Translations under genes and position numbers: made by a program
Shown: in pieces, positions 37,674 to 44,872 of the stretch
Numbering within the stretch: position 1 is the first letter of the stretch
Layout of the letters: every line of letters begins with the position of its first letter
Notes under the pieces: model-generated
The model's input: only the letters and a program-made list of their open reading frames with translations
Told to the model about the DNA's origin: nothing
Database searches by the model: none
Assembly: GCF_025960875.1 (NCBI RefSeq)
Contig: NZ_JAODLR010000001.1
Coordinates: forward strand, 248,001 to 312,000
Reading direction: 5' to 3'
DNA from: Crystallibacter permensis
Lineage (GTDB): Bacteria > Actinomycetota > Actinomycetes > Actinomycetales > Micrococcaceae
DNA: 64,000 nucleotides

Positions 37674-38274
37674 ATCCTGCCTCCGTCGACTCTCCGGTCT
37701 CCGGACTGCCGCCGGCCGGCTGGTCCTTGCCTGCGGCAGGGTCCTGAACCGGTATATCGTGCTGCTCGGTGAACCCCGGCGGGAACCCGCCGCCGGCGGT
37801 GCCGCCATAGTAGTCCCGACTGCCCAGGCCGTGCTCGGAGGCAGGATGGTGGGTTTCCGCGCCGCCGGTCTCCACATACTGCTTGAACCGCCACAGCTCG
37901 TTGCGCACTTCGCGGTGGTCCGAACCCAGGGTGGCCCCGGCCTTTTCCAGCATCGACCCGGGATGCCAGTCGATCCGCACGACCATCCGTGTGCGGCCGG
38001 GATCGAGTTCAAGGAACTCCACCGAGCCCTGGTGCGGCACCCCTTCCACGGTTTCCCAGGCCATGCGCTGGCCCGGTAGCTCCTCGGTAATCTTCGTCTC
38101 GAACTCCCGCCGGACTCCACCGACCTTGGTGGTCCAATGGTGGGTCACGTCATCTTCCCGGATGACCCGCACCACGCCATGCATGAAGAGCCCGAATGCC
38201 TCGAACCTGGCCCACTCGCGGTAGGCTTCGGCTGCCGGGGCGGCGATCTCGACTGTCTGCTCGATCTTGGCCAT
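37660..38274 (-). CDS. SRPBCC-family protein with Tyr/Gly/Pro-rich tail
   Basis: A 204-residue protein. Residues 1-135 form an SRPBCC (polyketide cyclase/dehydrase-like) lipid-binding domain: start IEQTVEIAAPAAEAYREWAR, ending in the C-terminal helix DHREVRNELWRFKQYVE. Residues 136-204 are a hydrophilic tail containing LGSRDYYGGTAGGGFPPG and then DIPVQDPAA (150-181). The same motif recurs in the adjacent upstream protein. The two genes share strand and are 50 bases apart, so they probably form one unit. Function unknown. Confidence 0.8.
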   Translation of the reverse strand: MAKIEQTVEIAAPAAEAYREWARFEAFGLFMHGVVRVIREDDVTHHWTTKVGGVRREFETKITEELPGQRMAWETVEGVPHQGSVEFLELDPGRTRMVVRIDWHPGSMLEKAGATLGSDHREVRNELWRFKQYVETGGAETHHPASEHGLGSRDYYGGTAGGGFPPGFTEQHDIPVQDPAAGKDQPAGGSPETGESTEAGSSGR

Positions 38275-38324
38275 GATTCAACCTTCTTCTTCCAGCGGTC
38301 CGATTTGGCGGCCGACGGGGTGGG

Positions 38325-38690
38325 TCAGCGCCCTGCTGCGTTCCGGCCCGTCTCATCGGTGTCCGGATCGGGCTCATTGTCCGGGTCATTCAGAGTTCCG
38401 CCGGGGACATCCTGGAGCGGAACCTTGGAGGTCTCGCCGAGTGCCGGATCATCCAGGAGCGGCTTGTCCGACCGCGCGGCGGGGTCTTCGATAGGCAGGT
38501 CGTCCTCGTTGGTGCCTCCCGGCGGAAACCCGCCGGCCCCGGTGCCGCCGTAGTAATCCCGGCTGCCCAAGCTATTGTCTTTCTCCCCGGTCCCGCCCGT
38601 GGATGCACCCGTTGCCGCATCGGCCCCGGCAGTCCCGGAGGTTCCGGTCGAAGCATCATCAGGATCGGTCGTTTCATTGACACTTGCCAT
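38325..38690 (-). CDS. Disordered acidic protein sharing the SRDYYGGT motif with its neighbour
   Basis: A 121-residue low-complexity protein rich in Thr, Gly, Asp and Pro, with no predicted fold. Residues 41-72 (LGSRDYYGGTGAGGFPPG, then DLPIEDPAA) match 23 of 32 residues in the tail of the next gene. GAGG six bases before the ATG at 38690 sets the start. No family recognised; probably a partner or duplicate of the tail in the SRPBCC protein. Confidence 0.68.
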   Translation of the reverse strand: MASVNETTDPDDASTGTSGTAGADAATGASTGGTGEKDNSLGSRDYYGGTGAGGFPPGGTNEDDLPIEDPAARSDKPLLDDPALGETSKVPLQDVPGGTLNDPDNEPDPDTDETGRNAAGR

Positions 38691-38825
38691 GATCATCCTC
38701 TTCCAGTTGGATACTGACTTGAAACCGTCGTGCTTCAGAGAGTGGCCGCCTATTTCCAACGGTACATAACATGACCAGTACCGGCAACGAAGTAGTAAGA
38801 CTGCTGAGGATCCGCTCCGGCATAC

Positions 38826-38867
38826 GGCAAAAACGAACGCCCGCCCCGGAATGGGAGCGGGCGTTCG
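38826..38867 (-). terminator. Rho-independent terminator of yceI
   Basis: An 11-base perfect stem (CGAACGCCCGC, 38834-38844, with 38857-38867) followed on the minus strand by TTTTTGCCG. It lies just after the YceI stop codon. Confidence 0.85.
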
Positions 38868-38904
38868 CCTCAGCGGGCCGGCACGGCCGGCGGGTGCTTT
38901 CGGA

Positions 38905-39447
38905 TCAGTTGGCCGGCAGCACGAACGCGGCGTCGACCGTGATGGTGACCTTGTCGCCCACCAGCACGCCGCCGGCTTCGAGGGCCGCGTTCCAGGTGAT
39001 GCCGAATTCCTTGCGGGAAATCTGCGTGCTGGCGGAGAAGCCGGCGCGGGTGGAGCCGAACGGGTCCACGGCCATTCCGCCGAACTCGACGTCGAACGTC
39101 ACCGGCTTGGTGGTGTCCTTGATGGTCAACTCGCCGCCCAGCTTGAACTCCTCCGGGCTGCCCTGGACCTCGTTGGCCTTGAAGGTCATGTGCGGGAACT
39201 GCTCCACGTCGAAGAAGTCGGCGCTCTTGACGTGGCCGTCGCGGTTGTCGTCGTTCGAGTCGAAGGACGCGGTCTTGACCGTGGCCTCCACCGAGGACGC
39301 AGCCAGGGAATCGCCGACCACCAGCGTGGCGTCGGCCTCGGTGAACTGGCCGCGGACCTTGCTGATGCCGGCGTGGCGGACCACGAAGCCGATCTCGGTG
39401 TGCGAAGTGTCCAGATTCCAGGTTCCGGGAGTGAGTTCAAAAGCCAT
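38905..39447 (-). CDS. YceI family protein
   Basis: A 180-residue YceI-like lipocalin-fold protein; family members bind polyisoprenoid lipids such as quinones. Hallmarks are the start TPGTWNLDTSHTEIGFVVRH, the central FDVEQFPHMTFKA and the TIKDTTKPVTFDVEFGG strand. No signal peptide, so this copy is cytoplasmic. The ATG follows a strong AGGAGG. A good promoter and a perfect 12-base palindrome lie upstream, and a terminator follows, making it a one-gene unit. Confidence 0.92.
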   Translation of the reverse strand: MAFELTPGTWNLDTSHTEIGFVVRHAGISKVRGQFTEADATLVVGDSLAASSVEATVKTASFDSNDDNRDGHVKSADFFDVEQFPHMTFKANEVQGSPEEFKLGGELTIKDTTKPVTFDVEFGGMAVDPFGSTRAGFSASTQISRKEFGITWNAALEAGGVLVGDKVTITVDAAFVLPAN

Positions 39448-39496
39448 AACGGTGCCTCCTAGGCGTAGATGCCGGGATGCCTCCCTGCAATAATCA

Positions 39497-39508
39497 TGCA
39501 TATGCATC
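39497..39508. promoter_or_regulatory. Perfect palindrome at the yceI transcription start
   Basis: ATGCATATGCAT is a perfect 12-base palindrome lying at about -1 to +8 relative to the predicted start of yceI transcription. This is the position expected for a repressor operator, for instance of the MarR or TetR class. No such regulator gene is adjacent. Confidence 0.5.
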
Positions 39509-39510
39509 TA

Positions 39511-39540
39511 GTATGTCCTCTATTTAGTTGATGTGTCAAC
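39511..39540 (-). promoter_or_regulatory. Candidate yceI promoter
   Basis: Minus strand TTGACA (39540-39535), 18-base spacer, CATACT (39516-39511). The boxes and spacing are identical to those of the arsenic-operon promoter in this window, which supports recognition by the housekeeping sigma factor. Confidence 0.65.
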
Positions 39541-39581
39541 CGACCTCGGAGGAACCGCCCGTCCTCCAGAACTTGATCCGC

Positions 39582-40379
39582 CTACTTCCCGGTGAATTCG
39601 GGCTTCTCCTTCGCCAGGAAGGCCTTGGTTCCGATCCGTGCGTCCTCGGTAGCAAAGGCCGCTCCGAACGCCTTCCGCTCCACCATCAGCCCCTCAGCGG
39701 TCGGCAGACCCGCGGCAGCATCCACAGTGCGCTTGGCGTTGGCGACGGCGGCCGGAGACTTTCCGGCGATCTCGCGGCACGTGGCCGCAGCGGCGTCGAG
39801 CATATCGTCCTTGCTGTCGAACACCGCGTTGACCAATCCGATCCGGTAAGCCTCCTCGGCCCCGATGGTCCGCCCGGTGTAGATCAACTCCTTGGCACGG
39901 GCCAGCCCCACCAAGTGCGGCAGGCGCACGGTAGCGCCGAAGCCGGGGATGAGGCCAAGGTTCACTTCGGGTTGGCCGAACTTGGCGTTTGCCGTGGCAT
40001 AAATGAAGTCGCAGCCCATGGCCAGCTCCAGTCCACCGCCGAGCGCGAATCCGTTCACACACGCCATCACGGGAATAGCCAGTTGTTCGAGCGACCGGGT
40101 CAGGTCCTGCATGCCGGCGCTGTAGTCCCGGGCCTGGGCCGGGGTCATGTCGGCCATCTGCCGGATGTCTGCTCCCGCCGCGAACGCCTTCTCCCCCGAT
40201 CCGGTGATCAGGATGCTGCGCACTTCCGCGCCTTCGGGCGACTGGACGTCCGCCACGAATTGGGTCAGGTCGGCCACCACCTGCGTGCTCAGCGCATTGA
40301 GCGCCTCCGGCCGGTTGATCACCACGGTGGCCAGCTCGCCGAGGCACTCCAGCTGGATGGTTTCGTACGTCTTCTCCAT
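39582..40379 (-). CDS. Enoyl-CoA hydratase
   Basis: A 265-residue crotonase-fold enzyme, probably hydrating trans-2-enoyl-CoA in beta-oxidation. Both catalytic Glu positions of true hydratases are kept: one in NGFALGGGLELAMGCDF and one in GQPEVNLGLIPGFGATVRLP. The oxyanion-hole segment GEKAFAAGADIRQM is intact. The ATG at 40379 has GGAAGG eight bases upstream; an ATG two codons earlier is too close to that site. The IMPase-like gene ends 27 bases upstream on the same strand. Confidence 0.91.
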   Translation of the reverse strand: MEKTYETIQLECLGELATVVINRPEALNALSTQVVADLTQFVADVQSPEGAEVRSILITGSGEKAFAAGADIRQMADMTPAQARDYSAGMQDLTRSLEQLAIPVMACVNGFALGGGLELAMGCDFIYATANAKFGQPEVNLGLIPGFGATVRLPHLVGLARAKELIYTGRTIGAEEAYRIGLVNAVFDSKDDMLDAAAATCREIAGKSPAAVANAKRTVDAAAGLPTAEGLMVERKAFGAAFATEDARIGTKAFLAKEKPEFTGK

Positions 40380-40406
40380 GGGCATTCCCTTCCGGATCCT
40401 TTCGGG

Positions 40407-41195
40407 CTAAGCCCGGCTCTGCAACAGCGCGACGGCGTCCGCCACCTGCGCTTTTCCACCGGCTACATACCAGCGGTAACCATTTAAATGCACGACGGCG
40501 GTGTCCCCGCCTGCCGCTTCCACCAGGGCTTTGCCCGGGAGCCAATCCCATTCCGGCAGGCCCTGCTGGAACCACACACCGAAGATACCGGCCGAAGTCG
40601 CCGCCAGCTCACAGGACGCCGACCCCCAGGTACGGTACGTGGCCGCTCCCAGCACGGCTGCCATGTAAGGCTCGGCCGCGGCAGGATCCCGCAGGTACGT
40701 GTGGTGGAGGTACGCGGAAGCGCAGCTTTGGTCCAATGGGGCGCTCATGGCCTCATCGGTCCGAACGCCGTTGCGGGTGGTCGGCAGACCGTCCCCGCCG
40801 ATCCACAGCGCATCCTCGGCGGGGTGGTAGATGGCACCGAGCAGGCCGCCGTCGTCACTCTTGAGGGCGATGGCAGCACACCAGTAGGTGCCGCCGGTAA
40901 AGAAGTTGTAGGTCCCGTCCACCGGGTCGATGACCCAGGTGCGCCCGGAAGTGCCCGTGTGGCTGGAGCCTTCCTCACCGAGGATGCTGTCGTCGGGACG
41001 GACCCGGCGCAGGGTCTCCACCACCAGCTGCTCGGCCGCATGATCTGCTGCGGTGACGACGTCGGAAATGCTCGTCTTTTCCTCGAACGTCACCACGGCG
41101 GCACGCATTCCTGCCGCCAGTGTGCCCGCGGAGCGCACCAGCCAGGCGGCGAGCTCGGCGTCGTCAAGGTGTTCGGGGATCTCGGGTGAAGTCAT
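40407..41195 (-). CDS. Inositol monophosphatase family protein
   Basis: A 262-residue Mg-dependent phosphatase of the IMPase/FBPase/CysQ superfamily. Metal ligands are in ILGEEGSS (71-78), WVIDPVDGTYNFF (87-99; Asp90, Asp93) and the C-terminal PEWDWLPGKALVEAAGG, where WDxxPG-type motifs bind the third metal. It could act on inositol phosphates (mycothiol or phosphoinositide synthesis) or histidinol phosphate; the sequence does not decide. It is followed closely by enoyl-CoA hydratase. Confidence 0.88.
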   Translation of the reverse strand: MTSPEIPEHLDDAELAAWLVRSAGTLAAGMRAAVVTFEEKTSISDVVTAADHAAEQLVVETLRRVRPDDSILGEEGSSHTGTSGRTWVIDPVDGTYNFFTGGTYWCAAIALKSDDGGLLGAIYHPAEDALWIGGDGLPTTRNGVRTDEAMSAPLDQSCASAYLHHTYLRDPAAAEPYMAAVLGAATYRTWGSASCELAATSAGIFGVWFQQGLPEWDWLPGKALVEAAGGDTAVVHLNGYRWYVAGGKAQVADAVALLQSRA

Positions 41196-41248
41196 AGCTC
41201 CACCCTAATGGCGAAGCCGGTCAGCCTCTGCCGCCGGGCGCCGGCGGG

Positions 41249-42049
41249 TCAGCGGCCGCCCTTGCGCGGGCCTTTGCCCCGCGGCTTGCCGCCCTTTGCC
41301 GGCCCACCCTTTGGCTGCCTGCCTTTTGCAAAGCCGCTTTTGCCGGAGCCGCTCTTGGCCTTGCCCGCCGTTTGGCCTCCTTTTGGCTGGCTCCCCTTCG
41401 CCTGGCCTGCTTTGCCGCCGCTTCCTCCGGCCGGCTTGCGTCCGGCTTTAGAGTCCTTCTGTCCGGCCTCCTGTTGGGCGGACGGTTGCCGGGAGCTGTT
41501 GGCGGTGCGGCCGCGGACAATCCCGATGAACTCTTCGATGGTTTCGTTGGTCCTGTCGGTTATCCAGGCCACCCCGATTTGCGTTTCGGGAGCGCCCGAC
41601 AGGGGCCTGTAGACCACGTCTTTGCGGTTGTGCAGCCTCGCCACGGACATCGGCAGGATCATCAGTCCGGCACCGGAGGCCACCACTTCCACGCCGGTCT
41701 TGGCTCCGCCCATTTCCACCGGATCCAGGAAGTTCTGGCCGTCCAGCTCGGCCAGCGGCACGTCGTCGTCGTAAAGCTCTACGTCGTGGTCTTTGGGCGC
41801 GACCACCACCGGCACCTCTGTATATAAGGGGATGATGCTCAGGCCCTCACGGTCCACCGGCAAGCGCACAAAGCTAAGATCCGCCCGGCCATCCCACAGC
41901 ACAGCGGCCTGTTCGGCTTCTTCGCAAGCGAAAACGGTGAGCGGGACGTCCGAAACGCGTTCTTCCCAGCGCCGGACCCACTTCCCCGGCGTCACGCCGG
42001 GCACGATCGCTATCTTCAAGGCCGGCAGCGGCGGTACTTGTGCATCCAT
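41249..42049 (-). CDS. LysR-type substrate-binding domain without HTH, with Lys/Gly-rich tail
   Basis: A 266-residue protein whose residues 10-180 match the LysR effector-binding domain (LKIAIVPGVTPGKWVRRWEE, DLSFVRLPVDREGLSIIPLY, EVVASGAGLMILP). No helix-turn-helix precedes it: the strong GGAAGGAG is directly before the ATG at 42049. Residues 181-266 are a basic, low-complexity tail with repeated KGG, PKGG and GKA units (about 20 Lys and several Arg), suitable for nucleic-acid binding. It diverges from the DUF5997 gene. Probably a regulator of unusual build, or an effector sensor; function unknown. Confidence 0.8.
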   Translation of the reverse strand: MDAQVPPLPALKIAIVPGVTPGKWVRRWEERVSDVPLTVFACEEAEQAAVLWDGRADLSFVRLPVDREGLSIIPLYTEVPVVVAPKDHDVELYDDDVPLAELDGQNFLDPVEMGGAKTGVEVVASGAGLMILPMSVARLHNRKDVVYRPLSGAPETQIGVAWITDRTNETIEEFIGIVRGRTANSSRQPSAQQEAGQKDSKAGRKPAGGSGGKAGQAKGSQPKGGQTAGKAKSGSGKSGFAKGRQPKGGPAKGGKPRGKGPRKGGR

Positions 42050-42173
42050 GCCGCTCCTTCCGGCCGGCCTGGCCGACGTTTCGTCTGTTCCGGCGCCGGC
42101 CGCGCAGGCAGTCCCAGCGAGGGGCCGCACCAAGCTCTTCAACACCTTAGCCCAAGACAGTTACGCTTGAGCC

Positions 42174-42569
42174 ATGACAAGCGCGAAATCCTCCCAGTCC
42201 ATGAAACCTGCCACGGCAGCCAAGAAGCTGGGCATTTATCTCCCGGCCGCCCCGCAGGAATTCCAGGACAACCCGGTGTCGCGCGAAGAGTTCAGCGAAC
42301 TCCAGTCCAATCCGCCGCAGTGGCTTGAAGAGCTGCGCCGCAGCGGTCCGCATCCCCGCCCCGAGGTGGCCCGGAAACTCAACGTGTCCATCAGCGGTCT
42401 CGCCCGCGGCGGGGTCACCGAACCCCTGACGACGGCGGAAATTACCGCGCTGCTGCAGAACCCGCCGCAGTGGCTGGTCGCCGAACGTGCTTCGTTCGCC
42501 GCGGTCCGTGCCGAGGAGCTGCGTCTCAGGGACGAAGCCAAGAAGGACGAAGACAAGAAAGCCAAGTAG
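42174..42569 (+). CDS. DUF5997 family protein
   Basis: A 131-residue small basic protein of DUF5997 (MKPATAAKKLGIYLPAAPQEFQ). It contains the hexapeptide NPPQWL twice (about residues 47-52 and 95-100), each after a helix-like segment (SREEFSELQS and TTAEITALLQ), which points to an internal duplication. It has a Lys-rich C-terminus. It diverges from the LysR-like protein; the pair may be functionally linked. Role unknown. Confidence 0.85.
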   Translation: MTSAKSSQSMKPATAAKKLGIYLPAAPQEFQDNPVSREEFSELQSNPPQWLEELRRSGPHPRPEVARKLNVSISGLARGGVTEPLTTAEITALLQNPPQWLVAERASFAAVRAEELRLRDEAKKDEDKKAK

Positions 42570-42577
42570 CCGGTACC

Positions 42578-42637
42578 GCACTCTCCGTCCGGCCGTCCAG
42601 CCGTCCGGCTCTCGGCGCCGCGGCGGACGAAGAGTGC
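42578..42637. terminator. Bidirectional hairpin between convergent genes
   Basis: Arms GCACTCTCCGTCCG (42578-42591) and CGGACGAAGAGTGC (42624-42637) pair at all but one position, with a GC-rich loop that can fold further. It lies between the DUF5997 and VOC gene ends. Confidence 0.6.
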
Positions 42638-42648
42638 GGCGTCGGCCG

Positions 42649-43029
42649 TCAGTCCTGGTGGAGCTGGATCAGGTTTCCGCAGCTGTCATCGAAGACCGCT
42701 GACATCGCACCGCTGGGATCCACCTCCGGTTCCCCGGTGAACTTCACACCCTTTGCTGTGAGCCGCTCATATTCCGCCTGCACATCGGGAACGCCGAAAA
42801 CAATGGCGGCCATACCGGCGTCGTACACGCCCTTCATATAGGCCTCGCCAATAGGGTTGTCGCTCGGTTCCAAGAGCAGGCCGGCGCCTTGCCCCTCGTC
42901 CGGCGACTTAACGATGAATAACTGGTGTTCCGGCATCGCCATGAGTTCCTCGAAGCCCAGCGTTTCGGTGTAGAACTTGAACGCTTCGGCGGGGTTCTGG
43001 ACATGGATGCTACACATTTTGATACGCAT
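42649..43029 (-). CDS. VOC-superfamily (glyoxalase-like) protein
   Basis: A 126-residue vicinal-oxygen-chelate fold protein with two beta-alpha-beta-beta-beta units: MCSIHVQNPAEAFKFYTETLGFEEL and the second half ERLTAKGVKFTGEPEVDPSGAMSAVFDDSCGNLIQL. Metal ligands are plausible (His in SIHV, Glu in GFEE) but not certain. Members include dioxygenases, glyoxalase I and antibiotic-binding proteins. The start at 43029 fits the family N-terminus. Confidence 0.83.
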   Translation of the reverse strand: MRIKMCSIHVQNPAEAFKFYTETLGFEELMAMPEHQLFIVKSPDEGQGAGLLLEPSDNPIGEAYMKGVYDAGMAAIVFGVPDVQAEYERLTAKGVKFTGEPEVDPSGAMSAVFDDSCGNLIQLHQD

Positions 43030-43098
43030 GCCGTGAAGACTACCTCGGCCGTCGCGCTGCGGGGAAGGCGCGGGAGCGTCTCGGGGCACGCCTTAAAC

Positions 43099-43132
43099 AC
43101 TTCAGCCCCGGTCCGAAGACCGGGGCTGAAGT
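43099..43132 (-). terminator. Terminator hairpin of tRNA-Leu
   Basis: A perfect 15-base stem (43099-43113 with 43118-43132) and a CGAA tetraloop, directly 3' of the tRNA-Leu gene. No long T tract follows on the minus strand. Confidence 0.8.
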
Positions 43133-43138
43133 TCTGCG

Positions 43139-43221
43139 TGCGCGAGGGGGGATTTGAACCCCCACGCCCTTTCGGACACTGGCACCTGAAGCCAGCGCGT
43201 CTGCCGTTCCGCCACTCGCGC
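43139..43221 (-). tRNA. tRNA-Leu (anticodon CAG)
   Basis: An 83-base tRNA with a 7-base acceptor stem (GCGCGAG with CTCGCGC), discriminator A, anticodon loop TTCAGGT with anticodon CAG, a long variable arm as expected for tRNA-Leu, and a T arm GGGGGTTCAAATCCCCC. CCA is not encoded. It decodes CUG, the major leucine codon in this GC-rich genome. Confidence 0.96.
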
Positions 43222-43647
43222 GCAACTTCCTTGCAGATCGTTTCCTGCAAGAACAGCGAGATCAATACTAGCCTGAAACCTGCCGAAATTCCCAATCGAC
43301 CGATTCACGCACCAAAACCGAGGGCGTTGAGAAGCGCGCCCAAGTCCATTGGGACAGGATGCGGGCCCTTGCATCCCCTGAAACACACGGCTTCTCGCGG
43401 GCAAGCCACCGGAACGTGCACGCCGAGTTGAACGCCGCCGCTCGCTCTGGAACACTGCCGGAGACGGAAAATGGAGCATGAGCACCCAAGGTGACCTTCG
43501 CCACTGCACCGCAACTTTCGGTGGCGGGGAAACGTTACCGTTAAAGCCTTTTGGACCAGTCACAAGTAGTATCGAAGTGGATAATCGTCCTACGGGCGTG
43601 CCCTCGTGGCATGCGCGGACCGCTATACCAAGGAGAGGAGGCAGCCA
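43222..43647. other. Intergenic region upstream of the fhaA-pknB operon
   Basis: A 426-base gap between tRNA-Leu and fhaA, read in opposite directions. No gene is supported. It must hold the tRNA-Leu promoter at its left side and the promoter of the pkn operon at its right. A weak candidate for the latter is GATAAT at 43580-43585. The stretch 43440-43600 is lower in GC than the genes around it. Confidence 0.5.
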
Positions 43648-44388
43648 GTGGGCTTACTGGATAACGTTGAACGCGGCATCGAAAAGATGGTCCGCGGTGC
43701 CTTCTCGGTGGGCGGAAAAGGCCAGGTCCAGCCGGTGGAAATCGCGAGCCGTCTGCGCCGCGAGCTCGACAACCGCTCCATCACTCTGGCCCAGGGACGC
43801 ACGCTTGCCCCCAATGTATTCGAGGTCCGGCTCAGCGGTGCTGATTACGCCATGGCCCAGCAGTGGGGCTCTACCCTGGCGGAAGAACTGTGCGATGTGG
43901 TGATCAACCACGTGAACAGCCAGAAGTACACGCTGCAGGGTGCGGTACGCGTTTCCTTTAATCAGGACGACGAACTCAAGCCCGGGGATTTTGAAATCGA
44001 TTCCTCGGCGGAAAAGTCCGGTGCTGCGCCGGCGTCCCAGCCACGCAGACCGGCCACGCCGGCGGCGCCTGCCCGCCAACCCACCAGACTTCAGCCCGTC
44101 CTGGAGATCGAAGGCCAGCGCTATTCTTTGAACGCACCATCCATTATTCTCGGCCGGTCATCCGAAGCGGATATCCTCATCGACGACACGGGGGTCTCCC
44201 GCAAGCATCTTGAAATCCGTACGGAAGGTGGATCCGCCACTGCCGTGGATCTCGGCTCCACCAACGGTAGCTTCGTCAATGGCCAGCGCATCCATGGCCA
44301 GGAGGACCTGTCTGACGGGACCGTGATCACGATGGGCCGTACCCGCATTACTTTCCGTCTGCTGCCGGCACGGGGCGGCGGGGCCTGA
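43648..44388 (+). CDS. fhaA: FhaA: DUF3662 and FHA domain protein
   Basis: A 246-residue protein. The N-terminal DUF3662 domain covers about 1-115 (GLLDNVERGIEKMVRGAFS), then a Pro/Ala linker, then a C-terminal FHA domain from about 150 (SIILGRSSEADILIDDTGVSRKHLEI; DLGSTNGSFVNG), which binds phosphothreonine. In mycobacteria FhaA binds substrates of PknA/PknB and takes part in peptidoglycan precursor control. The GTG start follows AGGAGAGGAGG. It is the first gene of the seven-gene envelope-kinase operon; its stop overlaps the fhaB start by one base. Confidence 0.93.
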   Translation: MGLLDNVERGIEKMVRGAFSVGGKGQVQPVEIASRLRRELDNRSITLAQGRTLAPNVFEVRLSGADYAMAQQWGSTLAEELCDVVINHVNSQKYTLQGAVRVSFNQDDELKPGDFEIDSSAEKSGAAPASQPRRPATPAAPARQPTRLQPVLEIEGQRYSLNAPSIILGRSSEADILIDDTGVSRKHLEIRTEGGSATAVDLGSTNGSFVNGQRIHGQEDLSDGTVITMGRTRITFRLLPARGGGA

Positions 44389-44870
44389 TGGACGATCTGG
44401 TAGTAACCGCCCTGCGCTTCGGATTCCTGATCTTGCTCTGGCTCCTGATCATCAGCATCATCTCCGCACTGCGCCGGGACCTGATGATCGGCAAAAAGGA
44501 CAAGACCGGTGCCCCGACGGCACGACAGGCTCGCAAGAATCCGGATCTGGCCGAGCAGCATGCCGCACCGCCGCGCGTTCAGGCGCACAGACTGATCGTC
44601 GTCGAAGGCCCCCTGGCAGGCAAGACGCTTGACCTCGCCGCCAGCCCGATCCTGCTGGGCAGGGCGCAGGAAGCAACACTCGTGCTCGAGGACGATTATG
44701 CGTCCGGCCGCCACGCCAGGTTGTTCCCTCAGGGCAGCCGCTGGTTCATCGAGGATTTGGGTTCCACCAACGGAACCTACTTAGGGGATACGCAACTGAC
44801 ACGCGCCCTGCCGGTTGAACCCGGCGCTCCCATCCGGATCGGTAAGACGGTCATTGAATTGAGGCCATAG
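44388..44870 (+). CDS. fhaB: FhaB (FipA): membrane-anchored FHA protein
   Basis: A 160-residue protein: one N-terminal membrane helix (about 5-29), a short charged linker, and an FHA domain from about 70 (PILLGRAQEATLVLEDDYASGRHARLF; DLGSTNGTYLG). In mycobacteria the homologue (FipA) links FtsZ and FtsQ at the division site under stress and is phosphorylated by PknA. The ATG overlaps the fhaA stop (TGATG), so the two are co-translated. Confidence 0.93.
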   Translation: MDDLVVTALRFGFLILLWLLIISIISALRRDLMIGKKDKTGAPTARQARKNPDLAEQHAAPPRVQAHRLIVVEGPLAGKTLDLAASPILLGRAQEATLVLEDDYASGRHARLFPQGSRWFIEDLGSTNGTYLGDTQLTRALPVEPGAPIRIGKTVIELRP

Positions 44871-44872
44871 CC

